Shown: positions 35,657 to 45,068, counted from the first letter of the stretch. The stretch is DNA of 64,000 nt from Cytophagales bacterium (GCA_004294445.1 REAZ01000005.1:1-64000), one strand, 5' to 3'. Numbers and translations are program-made. Notes: generated from the letters alone by a model not told the origin.

Positions 35657-36157
35657 TTAAACCGAATAATTAAGATTACATAAATCTATAATGAACTGGT
35701 TTGGTTTTTGGTAGTGCGAAAACATTTTCCAAAATTCTATCATCCTATTTTTCAATGTATCTACATATCTATTATTCGTTATTTTTTTTCTCATATACCA
35801 CCAAACTCGTTCTATTGGATTAAAATCTGGGCTATAGGCGGGTAGATACATGAATTCTATTTTGTCTTTATTTTTTTCTAAAAATGGCTTCAATAATTTT
35901 GCATGATGATACCGAACATTATCCAAAACTAAATGAATCTTGCCTTTACTATTACAGTAGTATTTAAGCACTTTTTTAAGATATCGTAAAAAAGTTTTGG
36001 CATTTCCTTTTTCCGCTTCTTGTACAATTACCTCTCCACTGATAGGATTTACCGCTCCAAATAATGTTGCCCTTTCTCGTTTATATTGCTTTTGCTCTAT
36101 CAAAGGTTGTTTGCCCTTCTGGCTCCATTTATAAGATACATCGGCTGTATTACTCAT
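35657..36157 (-). CDS. IS630 transposase, C-terminal DDE part
   Basis: Carries the catalytic domain: the second Asp in LVLDNVRYHHAK and the Glu in SPDFNPIERVWWYMRKK. The first catalytic Asp (FLFEDECS) is encoded just upstream of this ORF's ATG, in the same frame, near 36160-36180. The enzyme is therefore complete only if translation enters from the upstream ORF. The frame is displaced by one base relative to ORF A, and an A8 run at 36213-36220 lies at the junction. Confidence 0.85.
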   Translation of the reverse strand: MSNTADVSYKWSQKGKQPLIEQKQYKRERATLFGAVNPISGEVIVQEAEKGNAKTFLRYLKKVLKYYCNSKGKIHLVLDNVRYHHAKLLKPFLEKNKDKIEFMYLPAYSPDFNPIERVWWYMRKKITNNRYVDTLKNRMIEFWKMFSHYQKPNQFIIDLCNLNYSV

Positions 36158-36200
36158 GCTACACTCATCCTCAAATAAAAATATATCCTCAGTAGGACAT

Positions 36201-36728
36201 TCATAAAGTTTTTTTTAAATCCTCCACAAATTTTTCTCGTGCTTCTGGCTTGGCTTCCCCATAAAAACCCCTGCCCTTTTTATGGGTTAATCCTAATTTC
36301 TTTTTTAATAAAACATAAATCATATCATCTGAATAGACAATATTACAATGCTTCTCAACAACTTTCACAAGCAAAGGAGCAGTCCAAGTTTCGGTGTTAA
36401 ATCCGTGAATGGTCGGGCTCTCGTGAAGAACTACATTTTTTAACCATTCTAACTGTTCTGCCGAAATTTTAGGTTTTCTACCTGTTTTGGGTTTGTCATG
36501 TAAGCCTGCTAAACCTAATTCATTAAACCTTTTTACCCAAATACAGATTTGATTGTGGCTTAAAAGTAATAATTCCTGAGCCTTTCTACTGCTCTCTCCC
36601 CCAGCAATTGGTAAAATACTAACTAAGCGAAGCGCAATTTTATAGTCTTCTTTTGTTTTTAATAAGGCTTCAATCTCTGAAACACTCATAGAGGTTATTT
36701 CTAATTTTTTGCATTGGCAAATATACAA
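36201..36728 (-). CDS. IS630 transposase, N-terminal DNA-binding part
   Basis: Helix-turn-helix domains of an IS630/Tc1-type transposase: RKAQELLLLSHNQICIWVKRF and the second wHTH LHDKPKTGRKPKIS, then a linker reaching LGLTHKKGRGFYGEA. The likely start is the internal MSVSEIEALL at 36689 rather than the first ATG. The frame stops after an A8 run (Leu-Lys-Lys-Thr-Leu-stop), and a +1 shift there joins it to the DDE part. Programmed frameshifting is known in this family. Confidence 0.85.
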   Translation of the reverse strand: MYICQCKKLEITSMSVSEIEALLKTKEDYKIALRLVSILPIAGGESSRKAQELLLLSHNQICIWVKRFNELGLAGLHDKPKTGRKPKISAEQLEWLKNVVLHESPTIHGFNTETWTAPLLVKVVEKHCNIVYSDDMIYVLLKKKLGLTHKKGRGFYGEAKPEAREKFVEDLKKTL

Positions 36729-36790
36729 AAAATGTAATATAAAATTATCGGTTTAATTTAATTTTTTTTAACATTTAAATATTTAAAATC

Positions 36791-37123
36791 ATGACTCATT
36801 TAATTTTTGATAAACAAACTGAGCGTTTTAACTTACTTTTCGCTCTCTACAAAAGGTCTAATGCCAACTCTGAAATGTCTTTCAATATGAGAGATTTGGC
36901 GAGCCAAAACGGATTAGGTTATCACTCTTTCCGCAGTGCCTATGAGTATTTGGTAGCTGAAGACCTTATCCAGCCAAGACATTATTCTGGCGGCAACGAA
37001 GGGCAAGATAGCTATTTCTATGCGTCTATGACTACCAAAGGCATGAACGCCGTAGAAGAGTCTTTCAAAAATACGCACCAAGATTCTACTTATTTCCCTG
37101 CTTATCACAAGATGATGTACTAA
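36791..37123 (+). CDS. Winged-helix-like small protein
   Basis: A 110-residue protein that looks like a winged helix-turn-helix: a RFNLLFALYKRS helix, then MRDLASQNGLGYHSFRSAYEYLVAEDLI (recognition region), then a YASMTTKGMNAVEE wing. It has no signal peptide or membrane segment. It is followed after 22 bases by a small gene of similar size, with a terminator after that, so they form a two-gene unit. The IS630 element ends 34 bases upstream of the ATG and may have replaced or altered its promoter. DNA binding is inferred from the fold pattern. Confidence 0.6.
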   Translation: MTHLIFDKQTERFNLLFALYKRSNANSEMSFNMRDLASQNGLGYHSFRSAYEYLVAEDLIQPRHYSGGNEGQDSYFYASMTTKGMNAVEESFKNTHQDSTYFPAYHKMMY

Positions 37124-37145
37124 ACTTTTAAAGCTAATAAAACCA

Positions 37146-37427
37146 ATGGCTTACATTCGTCTGCGAATAAATAACAGAGAGTTCGAACTCGAAGGCACAG
37201 AAGAGTTCATAGCTCGCATGGAAAAGAAGATAATGTCTTTTTGGGAAGGTGCGGATAAACATTTTCCTCAAAGCTCTACCTCTGACGATTTGCAGACGTT
37301 TGGCAAGTCATCAGAGGAACTAAATCAGGCAAGTTCTTCCTTAGAAGCTACTAATGAATACATCAGAGGCTTTACGGAAAAGTACAACAACTTCAACAGT
37401 AATTTGTCTGCTAAAAAGAGCTATTAG
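37146..37427 (+). CDS. Small protein of unknown function
   Basis: A 93-residue soluble protein. The N-terminal third (IRLRINNREFELEGTEEFIARME) reads as a short beta hairpin followed by a helix, a unit I have seen at the start of small Bacteroidota and archaeal proteins. The rest is Ser-, Asn- and Gln-rich and probably helical to disordered. It is the partner of the winged-helix gene 22 bases upstream. Function unknown. Confidence 0.55.
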   Translation: MAYIRLRINNREFELEGTEEFIARMEKKIMSFWEGADKHFPQSSTSDDLQTFGKSSEELNQASSSLEATNEYIRGFTEKYNNFNSNLSAKKSY

Positions 37428-37439
37428 CACCAAAAATAG

Positions 37440-37474
37440 AAACTGCCCGCCCTAAAAAAGCTGGCAGTTTTTTT
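37440..37474. terminator. Bidirectional terminator
   Basis: AAACTGCC (37440-37447) pairs with GGCAGTTT (37463-37470), and a T run follows on the plus strand and A-rich sequence precedes. It separates the small two-gene unit from the convergent lipoprotein gene ending at 37474. Confidence 0.65.
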
Positions 37475-39165
37475 TATTCTTCTTCTTCTTGCCCTTCTCT
37501 ATCCAAATCTATCAGATTATCTTCATAATCCCAATTTGGCTTCACCTCAATAATTTCTTTGAAGAAAAATATTTTTTCGGGAGGAATTCTATCTTTAAAA
37601 TTGCCTTTTTCCCATTTGCCATCTCCATTTTCATCTATGAGTACCCTGATTCGCTTTTTCCCTGCCTTCACATACGAAAACTTAAAATTACCCGTATTGA
37701 CAATTTCCTGCTCTACATTTTGCCAGTTTTCGTCCATAAGTTGTATCTTATACATTTTATATCGTTCAGATTTGACCTGCCCGCTAATAGTCCCAAATTC
37801 TTCGGGCTTCAGAATGTTGTAGGCAATCATAGGGCGAGGGGAAGACGAATCACTCTCTATGGACGTAAATACGCCTTTTTTGAGCGTAAAATTGATAAAT
37901 TCTTTGCTAAAAATCTTTTTAGAAAGACGCACCTCTGTCATTCGCTTATTCCATTCAAAATCAGCACTATCTAATTTTTTGCCTACGGTATCTTTCTGAG
38001 AAACTTTATAGAAAATACTGTCTAAATTGACGATTGGCTTCATGGGTTTGTTGAAGCGGAAAGTCATATTGAGTTGGTAGGTACTGTCTTTGCGGGGCTG
38101 AAAAGCGAAACCACTTTTAGGATATTCGTAATAACTCAGTCCCATTGGGCGTAGCTTTTCCACCTGCTCAAATTTTATTTTGGCAGTATCTATATAGCTA
38201 TTGCTTAGGCTATCTCTGACCGTAAAAATCAGTTCTACGCTATCCGTGGGCGTATTGCTGGTATGAAAAAAGCGAACAAAGTCCTTCTCTTTTACGTGTA
38301 AAATGGAAGTATCGTACTTGCTATCCAAGAATTTTACTTCATATTCTTGAATATCTTTGCTTGCTTTCCACTCTATATAGTGTCTATTTTTTTTCGGGTT
38401 TAATAGTCTTATAGGCTTCAAATCAAAAGTGCTTAGTCGCAACTCATTCACTATCACAAAAGGTCTTTGCGTTAGGTCGATGGTGCTATCCAAAAAAGCA
38501 ACTTTTTCGTCTATATCTCCATTGAACATATTGTCTTTTTTCTTATCTTCTAACAGAGCGTAGATTTTGTACTTCCCTACCCTCAAATTTCGCAATCTAA
38601 AACTTCCAAGCGAATCTGTGGTCGTGTAGTACAAGGGTTTGCTTTTGTCGATGTCGAGCGTGTCTATTGCCGCATTGTATATCCCTACCATTCCCTTAAT
38701 GAGCGGCTTATCATCCATCAAATTCTTCACCGTACCTTCTATGAAAAGCGAGTCTATAGTTGCCCCTGTACTGAAGGCAAATTTGAGTTCTTCCGCCTTG
38801 TTTTTTTCTGTAATATCAGAAACAACTTCCCCAAAATCAAACACATAAGTTGTATTGGCATCAAAATCTTTTTTGAAAGTAAGTATCAATTTATTTTTTA
38901 GTAGCTTGTATTCGTAGTCATTGTCTTTGTCCAAAGTTGGGGTAATGAGCAAACCCTGCTTTATATTCTTTAGCTCAACAAACTCATCAAACTCTAAAGT
39001 AATGGTTTTGCCTTTGTAGTTCAGGCTCTGGTCTTCGGGGGAGAGATTGACTAAAACGGGCGGTTTCTCATCTTTGGGACCTCCTGTGGGCGTACCTACG
39101 CTGGCACAAGCAGAAAAGAGGACAATAACGAAAATAGTGTGAATAACTTTGTGAATAACTTTCAT
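37474..39165 (-). CDS. Ig-like (Big_5/SbsA-type) domain lipoprotein
   Basis: A 563-residue lipoprotein conserved in Bacteroidota. The signal ends in the lipobox SACAS, followed by VGTPTGGPKDEKPPVL, the start typical of this family. Residues about 35-140 form an Ig-like domain (PPVLVNLSPEDQS...FDEFVELKN). An internal region resembles carboxypeptidase-regulatory-like repeats (SFRLRNLRVGKYKIYALLEDKK), and the C-terminal part ends with a calcium-site-like DENGDGKWEKG and an acidic tail. It is monocistronic. The cellular role is unknown; it is probably in the outer membrane facing the periplasm. Confidence 0.8.
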   Translation of the reverse strand: MKVIHKVIHTIFVIVLFSACASVGTPTGGPKDEKPPVLVNLSPEDQSLNYKGKTITLEFDEFVELKNIKQGLLITPTLDKDNDYEYKLLKNKLILTFKKDFDANTTYVFDFGEVVSDITEKNKAEELKFAFSTGATIDSLFIEGTVKNLMDDKPLIKGMVGIYNAAIDTLDIDKSKPLYYTTTDSLGSFRLRNLRVGKYKIYALLEDKKKDNMFNGDIDEKVAFLDSTIDLTQRPFVIVNELRLSTFDLKPIRLLNPKKNRHYIEWKASKDIQEYEVKFLDSKYDTSILHVKEKDFVRFFHTSNTPTDSVELIFTVRDSLSNSYIDTAKIKFEQVEKLRPMGLSYYEYPKSGFAFQPRKDSTYQLNMTFRFNKPMKPIVNLDSIFYKVSQKDTVGKKLDSADFEWNKRMTEVRLSKKIFSKEFINFTLKKGVFTSIESDSSSPRPMIAYNILKPEEFGTISGQVKSERYKMYKIQLMDENWQNVEQEIVNTGNFKFSYVKAGKKRIRVLIDENGDGKWEKGNFKDRIPPEKIFFFKEIIEVKPNWDYEDNLIDLDREGQEEEE

Positions 39166-39309
39166 TCGTTCTTTTTTCTTGCAAATTTAGAAAACAGTTT
39201 TTGAGGATAGTAGGTAATTTTATTTTTTCACAAAAATTTACTAATACTGAGTCTGCAATTCATTCTAAATGGTCAATGAGTAATAGGCATAATTTATAAC
39301 TATCCTCAA

Positions 39310-39915
39310 CTACTCCTCGGTAAAAACCTCCTCCAAGTTTACACACAATTCGGGGAAAAGCGGGGTAGTAACTACATCATTAGTAGTATAAATCTGCTTG
39401 AGTTCGTATTTTTGCTTTTCGTTAAGCACAAAGCGGAGAAGATTTTCCTCATACGGATAGATTACCCAATATTCCAGCACGCCACTTTCTTCATAAAGTT
39501 CGTACTTTATTTTCATTTCTTTTTCCGTATTTCCCTTCGATAAAATCTCCACAATCAGGTCGGGAGCCCCTACGCAACCTTGCTCATCTAACTTTGCCTT
39601 GTCGCAAATGATACACAAATCGGGCTGCACTACAGTATGAATTTCCTTGCTTGCCTTTTCAGATTTCTTGCTGTCATAAAGCCTTACATCAAAAGGGGCA
39701 GAAAATACGCTGCATGGCTTTTTTTTGAAAAACACGCCTAATATTAAGCCCATCTGCCAAGAAATGCGTTGGTGCTTTAAGTTTGGTGCGGGGGACATTT
39801 TAAAAATTTTTCCCTTCAATAATTCTATTTTTTCCTCAAACTGCCAAAGCAAATAATCGGTATAGGAGTAAGTGCCGTTGGGGTCGAGCAGTGAAATATC
39901 TTTGATATAATTCAT
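39310..39915 (-). CDS. Uma2-family (DUF820) PD-(D/E)XK-like protein
   Basis: A 201-residue restriction-endonuclease-fold protein of the Uma2 family, abundant in cyanobacteria and some Bacteroidota. The core shows VQPDLCIIC (Asp), GAPDLIVEILSKGN (Asp-x-Glu-x-Leu-S) and YELYEESGVLEYWVI. The function is not established; nuclease activity is predicted. It is monocistronic. A second copy lies at 52468-53064 with the same layout and strong similarity. Confidence 0.88.
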   Translation of the reverse strand: MNYIKDISLLDPNGTYSYTDYLLWQFEEKIELLKGKIFKMSPAPNLKHQRISWQMGLILGVFFKKKPCSVFSAPFDVRLYDSKKSEKASKEIHTVVQPDLCIICDKAKLDEQGCVGAPDLIVEILSKGNTEKEMKIKYELYEESGVLEYWVIYPYEENLLRFVLNEKQKYELKQIYTTNDVVTTPLFPELCVNLEEVFTEE

Positions 39916-40091
39916 TTGGTATTACTTTTTTTTGATTCAATAATTTTAGATAAAATTTATCTAAAAACCCATGCAATTTCGCTTTTACAATATTAATATA
40001 ATAAACCGTAAAACGCCAATAAAAATGAGTTAAATAATCATATCTTGCGGATTAAAACGCTACTTTCAAATACAAACTGCTTCATTTTTTT

Positions 40092-41297
40092 ATGTCATTA
40101 AAAGGAAAAAAAATAGTGCTGGGAGTAACAGCAAGCATCGCTGCTTACAAGGCAGCTCACTTGGTTCGCCTTTTGGTCAAATCGGGGGCTGAAGTGCAAG
40201 TAATCATGACGCAAGCAGCTACTAATTTCATTACACCGCTCACCCTGAGTACGCTTTCCAAAAATCCTGTGTTTGTTGATTTTCAGAAAGATAAAACAGG
40301 TGAATGGAATAACCATGTAGCACTTGGCTTATGGGCTGATATGTTGCTAATAGCACCTGCGAGTGCCAATACGATAGCAAAAATGGCAAATGGTTTTTGT
40401 GATAACTTATTGTTAGCTACTTATTTATCTGCAAGATGTCCTGTTTACCTTTGCCCAGCTATGGATTTGGATATGTTGGTGCATCCGAGTACCTACGCCA
40501 ATTTAGCAAAGTTGCGGCAGTACGGCAACCAAATCATAGAATCGGGGGAGGGAGAATTGGCAAGCGGACTGTTTGGCAAGGGGCGCATGGCAGAGCCAGA
40601 GGAAATAGTAGCATGGCTCGCAAGCCAATACACAGCCAAAAGTTTACCTTTGCAGGGGAAAAAAGCACTCATTACCGCAGGGGCAACACGCGAATACATA
40701 GACCCCGTACGATTTATTAGCAACAATTCATCGGGAAAAATGGGCTATGCAATCGCCGAATCATTGGCTGAAGAAGGGGCAATGGTAACTTTGGTAAGTG
40801 GGAAAACGAGCCTGAGTATGCACCATGAAAACGTGCAAATGGTAGCGGTGGAAACCGCTGAACAGATGTATTGGGCAACAATAAATGCTACTCCTTCCAA
40901 TGACATTATTATCCATTGTGCGGCTGTAGCAGACTATACGCCCAAAGAAATGGCAATGCAGAAAATAAAGAAAAAGGAAAATGAGTTGTTCATCGAGCTG
41001 GTAAAAACCAAAGATATTGCCAAGGAAGTAGGGAATCTGCTCATGCCACACCAGTTCCATGTCGGTTTTGCATTAGAAACTAATGACGAGGTAAAAAATG
41101 CAAGTGAAAAACTGCTACGCAAAAAATTTGACATGATTATTCTGAACTCTTTGCAAGACAAAGGAGCAGGCTTTGAGCATGATACCAACAAAATCACTAT
41201 CATAGACAAGGAAAATAACATCACTTATTTTCCTTTGAAAAGCAAAAACGAATTAGCCAAAGACATTGTAAATGTGATTATTAGCAAAATTAAATAA
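40092..41297 (+). CDS. coaBC: Bifunctional phosphopantothenoylcysteine decarboxylase / phosphopantothenate-cysteine ligase
   Basis: Two steps of coenzyme A synthesis. The N-terminal CoaC flavin domain (1-180) has GVTASIAAYKA, the catalytic His in WNNHVALG, NGFCDNLL and PAMDLDM. The C-terminal CoaB ligase (about 190-401) begins ITAGATREYIDPVRFISNNSSGKMG and contains CAAVADY and KTKDIAKEVG. Its length of 401 is standard. It is monocistronic with its stop 4 bases from the convergent gene. Confidence 0.96.
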   Translation: MSLKGKKIVLGVTASIAAYKAAHLVRLLVKSGAEVQVIMTQAATNFITPLTLSTLSKNPVFVDFQKDKTGEWNNHVALGLWADMLLIAPASANTIAKMANGFCDNLLLATYLSARCPVYLCPAMDLDMLVHPSTYANLAKLRQYGNQIIESGEGELASGLFGKGRMAEPEEIVAWLASQYTAKSLPLQGKKALITAGATREYIDPVRFISNNSSGKMGYAIAESLAEEGAMVTLVSGKTSLSMHHENVQMVAVETAEQMYWATINATPSNDIIIHCAAVADYTPKEMAMQKIKKKENELFIELVKTKDIAKEVGNLLMPHQFHVGFALETNDEVKNASEKLLRKKFDMIILNSLQDKGAGFEHDTNKITIIDKENNITYFPLKSKNELAKDIVNVIISKIK

Positions 41298-41301
41298 TAT
41301 G

Positions 41302-42258
41302 CTACTTCATATTTCTTAGCCAAAAGCGATAAAACAAATCTTCGTAAATCGGATTACCTTCAGAAAGGCGAATGGCATCTTTGTAGGCATGAATGGCATC
41401 AGGGAATAGCTTTTCACTTTCAAAATATTGTGCATTCATAAGTTTATCTATTGCGGTACTGCCTGCGCTTATTTTTTCACTTATCTGCTGTTTCTGCGAG
41501 GCATCTAATAGGTTGATATACAGTTTATAAATATCGTTTTTGCTCCAATATTTGCCCTTGTTATCCAATGGAACTACTTGCACAGTAAAGCCGTCTTGGT
41601 TCTTCAGGTTTACTTTGCTCAGGTCTATACTAATTTCTGGTGAGCCAACAACTTTGCTAAAAACGGACATACCGTTAAGGTGCAACACAGATACTTGGAA
41701 ACGGCGAATGGTGTCGAAGCCTGTCGGTTGCTTTACTTCCCATGCCAAATCCAATATATCGCCGTACAAAATATGCCCATTGTCGGCTTTGATACTACTT
41801 AAGAAAAAACTTACTACTTCATTCATACTGCGTTTGACAGCACCTGTTTTATTCATGTGTTGGAAACGATTTTTTGCAGAGATGCCATCTTCTGTTGCTT
41901 TGGTAACTTCACTAACTACAAACTCTACATACGAGGCATTAAGCCCCTTTCTTGGTGGGACTTTGCTCATTAACTCCTTGACGACATAAGTGCCTGCTGT
42001 AGTAATTTCCAATACTTGCTGGTCAGTCGTAACTAAGCACAAATAGGTATCAGTATCTATTTTTAATGTTTGGTTATTTTTGAGTTTTGCTCCTATTTTT
42101 AGGCTTACATCATCTAATTTTGCATAACCCTTCAGAGCCATTACAGTAAAAACTATTTTTTGTGCAAATATGCCAGAACTTATAAATAGACATAAAGCAA
42201 AGACGAATAAACGCAAGTATTTTTTTACTTGTATTGTAATTTGATGAGTATATTTCAT
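41302..42258 (-). CDS. Exported protein of unknown function
   Basis: A 318-residue protein with an N-terminal signal (KKYLRLFVFALCLFISSGIFAQ). The first 100 residues of the mature part (ALKGYAKLDDVSLKIGAKLKNNQTLKI...DQQVLEI) look like a small beta domain of the FecR or related type. The C-terminal part ends in a TPR-like helix pair (FPDAIHAYKDAIRLSEGN). It is a single gene. I do not recognise the family. Confidence 0.65.
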   Translation of the reverse strand: MKYTHQITIQVKKYLRLFVFALCLFISSGIFAQKIVFTVMALKGYAKLDDVSLKIGAKLKNNQTLKIDTDTYLCLVTTDQQVLEITTAGTYVVKELMSKVPPRKGLNASYVEFVVSEVTKATEDGISAKNRFQHMNKTGAVKRSMNEVVSFFLSSIKADNGHILYGDILDLAWEVKQPTGFDTIRRFQVSVLHLNGMSVFSKVVGSPEISIDLSKVNLKNQDGFTVQVVPLDNKGKYWSKNDIYKLYINLLDASQKQQISEKISAGSTAIDKLMNAQYFESEKLFPDAIHAYKDAIRLSEGNPIYEDLFYRFWLRNMK

Positions 42259-42376
42259 TATTTTAGCTTTTATATAAGTGCAATTTGCAAAAAAATACTA
42301 AAATTAATGCCCAATAAGGCTTATAATTTTAAAAATACATTTCATGTACTTATCACAAAAAAATCTATAACTGCGT

Positions 42377-43138
42377 ATGCTTAGTTTTGAACAAAATAGT
42401 TGGGACTTTCTTCACGAATTTACTCAAGCACGCATTGCTATTGGGCGTGCTGGCACTTCGTTGCCTTCCTATTTCCTGCTCGATTTTCGCATGGCACACG
42501 CGGAAGCGCGCGATGCGGTATATTCCGAACTTGATAGCATAAAAATTAGCCAAGATTTGAGCGTAGGGGCATCGGTCATAGAACTGCACACCCAAGCAAC
42601 AGACCGCCTGAACTATTTGAAAAAACCTCATTTGGGCAAAATATTAGCGGAGGAAGCTGCTTGCAGACTCCCAACGGGAAGTAAATATGACATTGTTTTC
42701 GTAGTGGCTGACGGGCTTTCGGCTACGGCAGTGAATAGGCACGCTGCCAACCTACTCAACCAAGTAGTGCCTTATTTGCAATCTAAACATTGGGAAATAG
42801 CACCAATATGTTTGCTAAGGCAGGGGCGTGTTGCGTGTGCGGACGAGATAGGAGAAATTTTGGGTGCAAAAATATCTGTGATGATGATAGGAGAAAGACC
42901 TGGACTCAGTGCAGCTGATAGTTTGGGCATATATCTCACCTTTGCCCCGAAAGTAGGTACTACGGACGAAAGCCGTAACTGCATTTCTAATGTGCGTCCC
43001 GAAGGATTAGACTATGAGCGAGCCGTCCAAAAACTTATCTACCTCATAGAAACGATAAACGCCCGACAAATATCAGGCGTACATCTCAAAGACGAGCAGG
43101 AGTTATTCCACAATACTCCGATACCCAAAATAATTTAG
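42377..43138 (+). CDS. eutC: Ethanolamine ammonia-lyase small subunit
   Basis: The light chain of the adenosylcobalamin-dependent enzyme that splits ethanolamine to acetaldehyde and ammonia. The family blocks are ARIAIGRAGTSLPS, LDFRMAHAEARDAV, VFVVADGLSATAVNRHA, RQGRVACADEIG, IGERPGLSAADSLG and TTDESRNCISNVRPEG. Its 253 residues fit EutC. The large subunit gene eutB normally sits directly upstream, but here the upstream gene is an unrelated protein on the opposite strand. No cobalamin adenosyltransferase or permease is nearby. Activity depends on an eutB elsewhere in the genome. Confidence 0.93.
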   Translation: MLSFEQNSWDFLHEFTQARIAIGRAGTSLPSYFLLDFRMAHAEARDAVYSELDSIKISQDLSVGASVIELHTQATDRLNYLKKPHLGKILAEEAACRLPTGSKYDIVFVVADGLSATAVNRHAANLLNQVVPYLQSKHWEIAPICLLRQGRVACADEIGEILGAKISVMMIGERPGLSAADSLGIYLTFAPKVGTTDESRNCISNVRPEGLDYERAVQKLIYLIETINARQISGVHLKDEQELFHNTPIPKII

Positions 43139-43139
43139 C

Positions 43140-45068
43140 TTATTTGCCAACTACTATGGTTTGCCCTACTTTTAGTTTATTATTAGGAATTTTGTTGAGT
43201 TCTTTTAGCTTATTTACTGTAATGCCATAGTCGCTTGCTATGCCCCAGAGCGTATCCCCTTGTTTTACAGTGTGTTGCTTCTTGCTGTTTTTGGCTTTTA
43301 CTTCGGTTTTTGTTTCAGGTTTTACTTCTGCTTTCTTTTCAGCTACCTTGTTTAATACTTCTACTTTTGACTCCTGAACTACAGTAGCACTACTTTCGCT
43401 AATTGCCAAAACTGTATTTGGGTGAATTTTCTCTGTATTTAAGCCGTTCCATTTCCTCAGATTTGCTACTGAAACACCGTATTTTTTTGCAATCATATTC
43501 AGAGACTCCCCTTTTTTGATTTTGTGGTGAGTAGCCACTACTTTCTTGGTTTCTTCCGTTTTAGTTGTGAGGGCTTTTGTTCCTTCTGCCTTGCTTTCTA
43601 TTTCGCTATCGTCTATTTTGGCATTTGTTTTGGCTTTGGTGCTTTCCTCCACTTTCGCTACCTCTGTTTGAGGCTGTTGGCTAATTTTCTTCCCTTTTTT
43701 ATTAATGACCAAACTTCGCCCCGCATGAATAATATTGCCTTGTATGTTATTCCACGTTTTTAACTGCAAAGTAGTAACCCCGTAGCGATGAGCAATCGTC
43801 CCCAAAGATTCACCATACTTAATTTTATGATAAATCTTATCTGTGCTTTCTGTATAATTTCCCTTTTTTGAGGCTAACACTTCATTTGCTTTCGAGGTTG
43901 TCCCCAATATTTCATCTCTGTTTTCCAAGAAATAATCTATCCTATCGGCAGGAATACGCAGGGCATAATTTCGCATTGTATAGTGAACAAATCCTTTTTT
44001 GAGTTCGGGGTTTATCTCTACCAAGTCATCATAGCAAACATTTATTTTCTTTGCAAAATCTTTCAAATTAATACTCTGATTAATATACACCACTTCTGAC
44101 TCTATAGCATATTCGGGTTGCTGTTGAATGAGGTTATGCTCTTCTGCATAAGTCATAATATAGGTTACGGCAGTGAAGATAGGCACATAGTTGCGAGTTT
44201 CGCGAGGCAAGTAGTTGTAAATAGCCCAAAAATCACGCTGCCCACCAGACCTACGAATAGCCCTTGCTACTGCCCCAGGTCCGCAATTATAGGAAGCCAA
44301 AGCAAGTTCCCAATTATTGTCAAAAGATTCGTACAAAAATTTGAGGTACTTACAAGCGGCAATAGTAGCTTTTTCAGGATCCATACGTTCATCTACAAAT
44401 GCGTTGCCATGTAGCCCAAACATTTTGCCCGTACTCGGCATAAACTGCCACAATCCAAGCGCACCCGCACGCGAGAGGGCTTTTGGGTTGAGAGCCGATT
44501 CTACTATGGAAAGATACTTTAGCTGTTCGGGAATACCATATTCTTTCAAATGTTTCTCAAAAAGTGGGAAAAATAAATTTTGCTTGGCAAGGAGCTTTAA
44601 TGTATAATTTCTACGTTTGAGTGCATAATAATCAATGTAGGTCTTTACGGTTTCGTTTACTCTAAAAGCCATTTGTGTGCTGATACTTAGGGTGTTGAGA
44701 CGTTGCTCTACTACAGAGTAATCTACCTCGGGAATGTAACCGTAAGAGGTATTTCTATCGTCATACTGAATAACATCAGGGTTTGGAGAAAAAACCAAAT
44801 TTGGATTGGTTTCCATATCCCTACAAATTTCTTCGGGTGCTTCTGCAATAGAAATCTCTGAACCAAAACTGTTTAGATTTTCTAAAGGATAAATGAAGTC
44901 CAGATAATTTCTAAACATCAAAATGCCTAACTCATATTTTCTTTTTATATCTAAGGAATCAGCAGTTCGTGTTACGGTTTTGTATTCATCTGTAGCCTGT
45001 CCTACTGCGCTAAATCCTGCTAACAATAATAGGCTGCTTGCAAGAATGCTTTTGATTTTCAATGACAT
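43140..45068 (-). CDS. MltD-like lytic transglycosylase with LysM repeats
   Basis: Cuts peptidoglycan glycan strands by the lytic transglycosylase reaction; exported. The start is at 45068, giving the signal peptide MSLKIKSILASSLLLLAGFSAVGQA; the longer frame adds an unlikely N-terminus. The SLT domain has the catalytic Glu in LSIVESALNPKALSRAGALGLWQFMPSTG, then ALASYNCGPGAV and YNYLPRETRNYVP. Three LysM modules follow: YGESLGTIAHRYGV, KGESLNMIAKKYGV and QGDTLWGIASDYGI, separated by charged Lys/Glu/Thr-rich linkers. It is 642 residues, typical for the Bacteroidota form. Single gene. Confidence 0.94.
   Translation of the reverse strand: MSLKIKSILASSLLLLAGFSAVGQATDEYKTVTRTADSLDIKRKYELGILMFRNYLDFIYPLENLNSFGSEISIAEAPEEICRDMETNPNLVFSPNPDVIQYDDRNTSYGYIPEVDYSVVEQRLNTLSISTQMAFRVNETVKTYIDYYALKRRNYTLKLLAKQNLFFPLFEKHLKEYGIPEQLKYLSIVESALNPKALSRAGALGLWQFMPSTGKMFGLHGNAFVDERMDPEKATIAACKYLKFLYESFDNNWELALASYNCGPGAVARAIRRSGGQRDFWAIYNYLPRETRNYVPIFTAVTYIMTYAEEHNLIQQQPEYAIESEVVYINQSINLKDFAKKINVCYDDLVEINPELKKGFVHYTMRNYALRIPADRIDYFLENRDEILGTTSKANEVLASKKGNYTESTDKIYHKIKYGESLGTIAHRYGVTTLQLKTWNNIQGNIIHAGRSLVINKKGKKISQQPQTEVAKVEESTKAKTNAKIDDSEIESKAEGTKALTTKTEETKKVVATHHKIKKGESLNMIAKKYGVSVANLRKWNGLNTEKIHPNTVLAISESSATVVQESKVEVLNKVAEKKAEVKPETKTEVKAKNSKKQHTVKQGDTLWGIASDYGITVNKLKELNKIPNNKLKVGQTIVVGK

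Larger units (their letters stand above)
35656..36757 (-). mobile_element. IS630-family insertion sequence
   Basis: About 1.1 kb, the normal size of the family. The ends carry inverted ATTAAACCG (35656-35664) and CGGTTTAAT (36749-36757), with further partial matches inward (AATAATT versus AAATTAT). The transposase stop codon lies in the left repeat. TA is present beside the left end, as expected for this family's target. I cannot fix the right-hand duplication to the base. Two overlapping-frame transposase ORFs lie inside, both on the minus strand. Confidence 0.8.
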
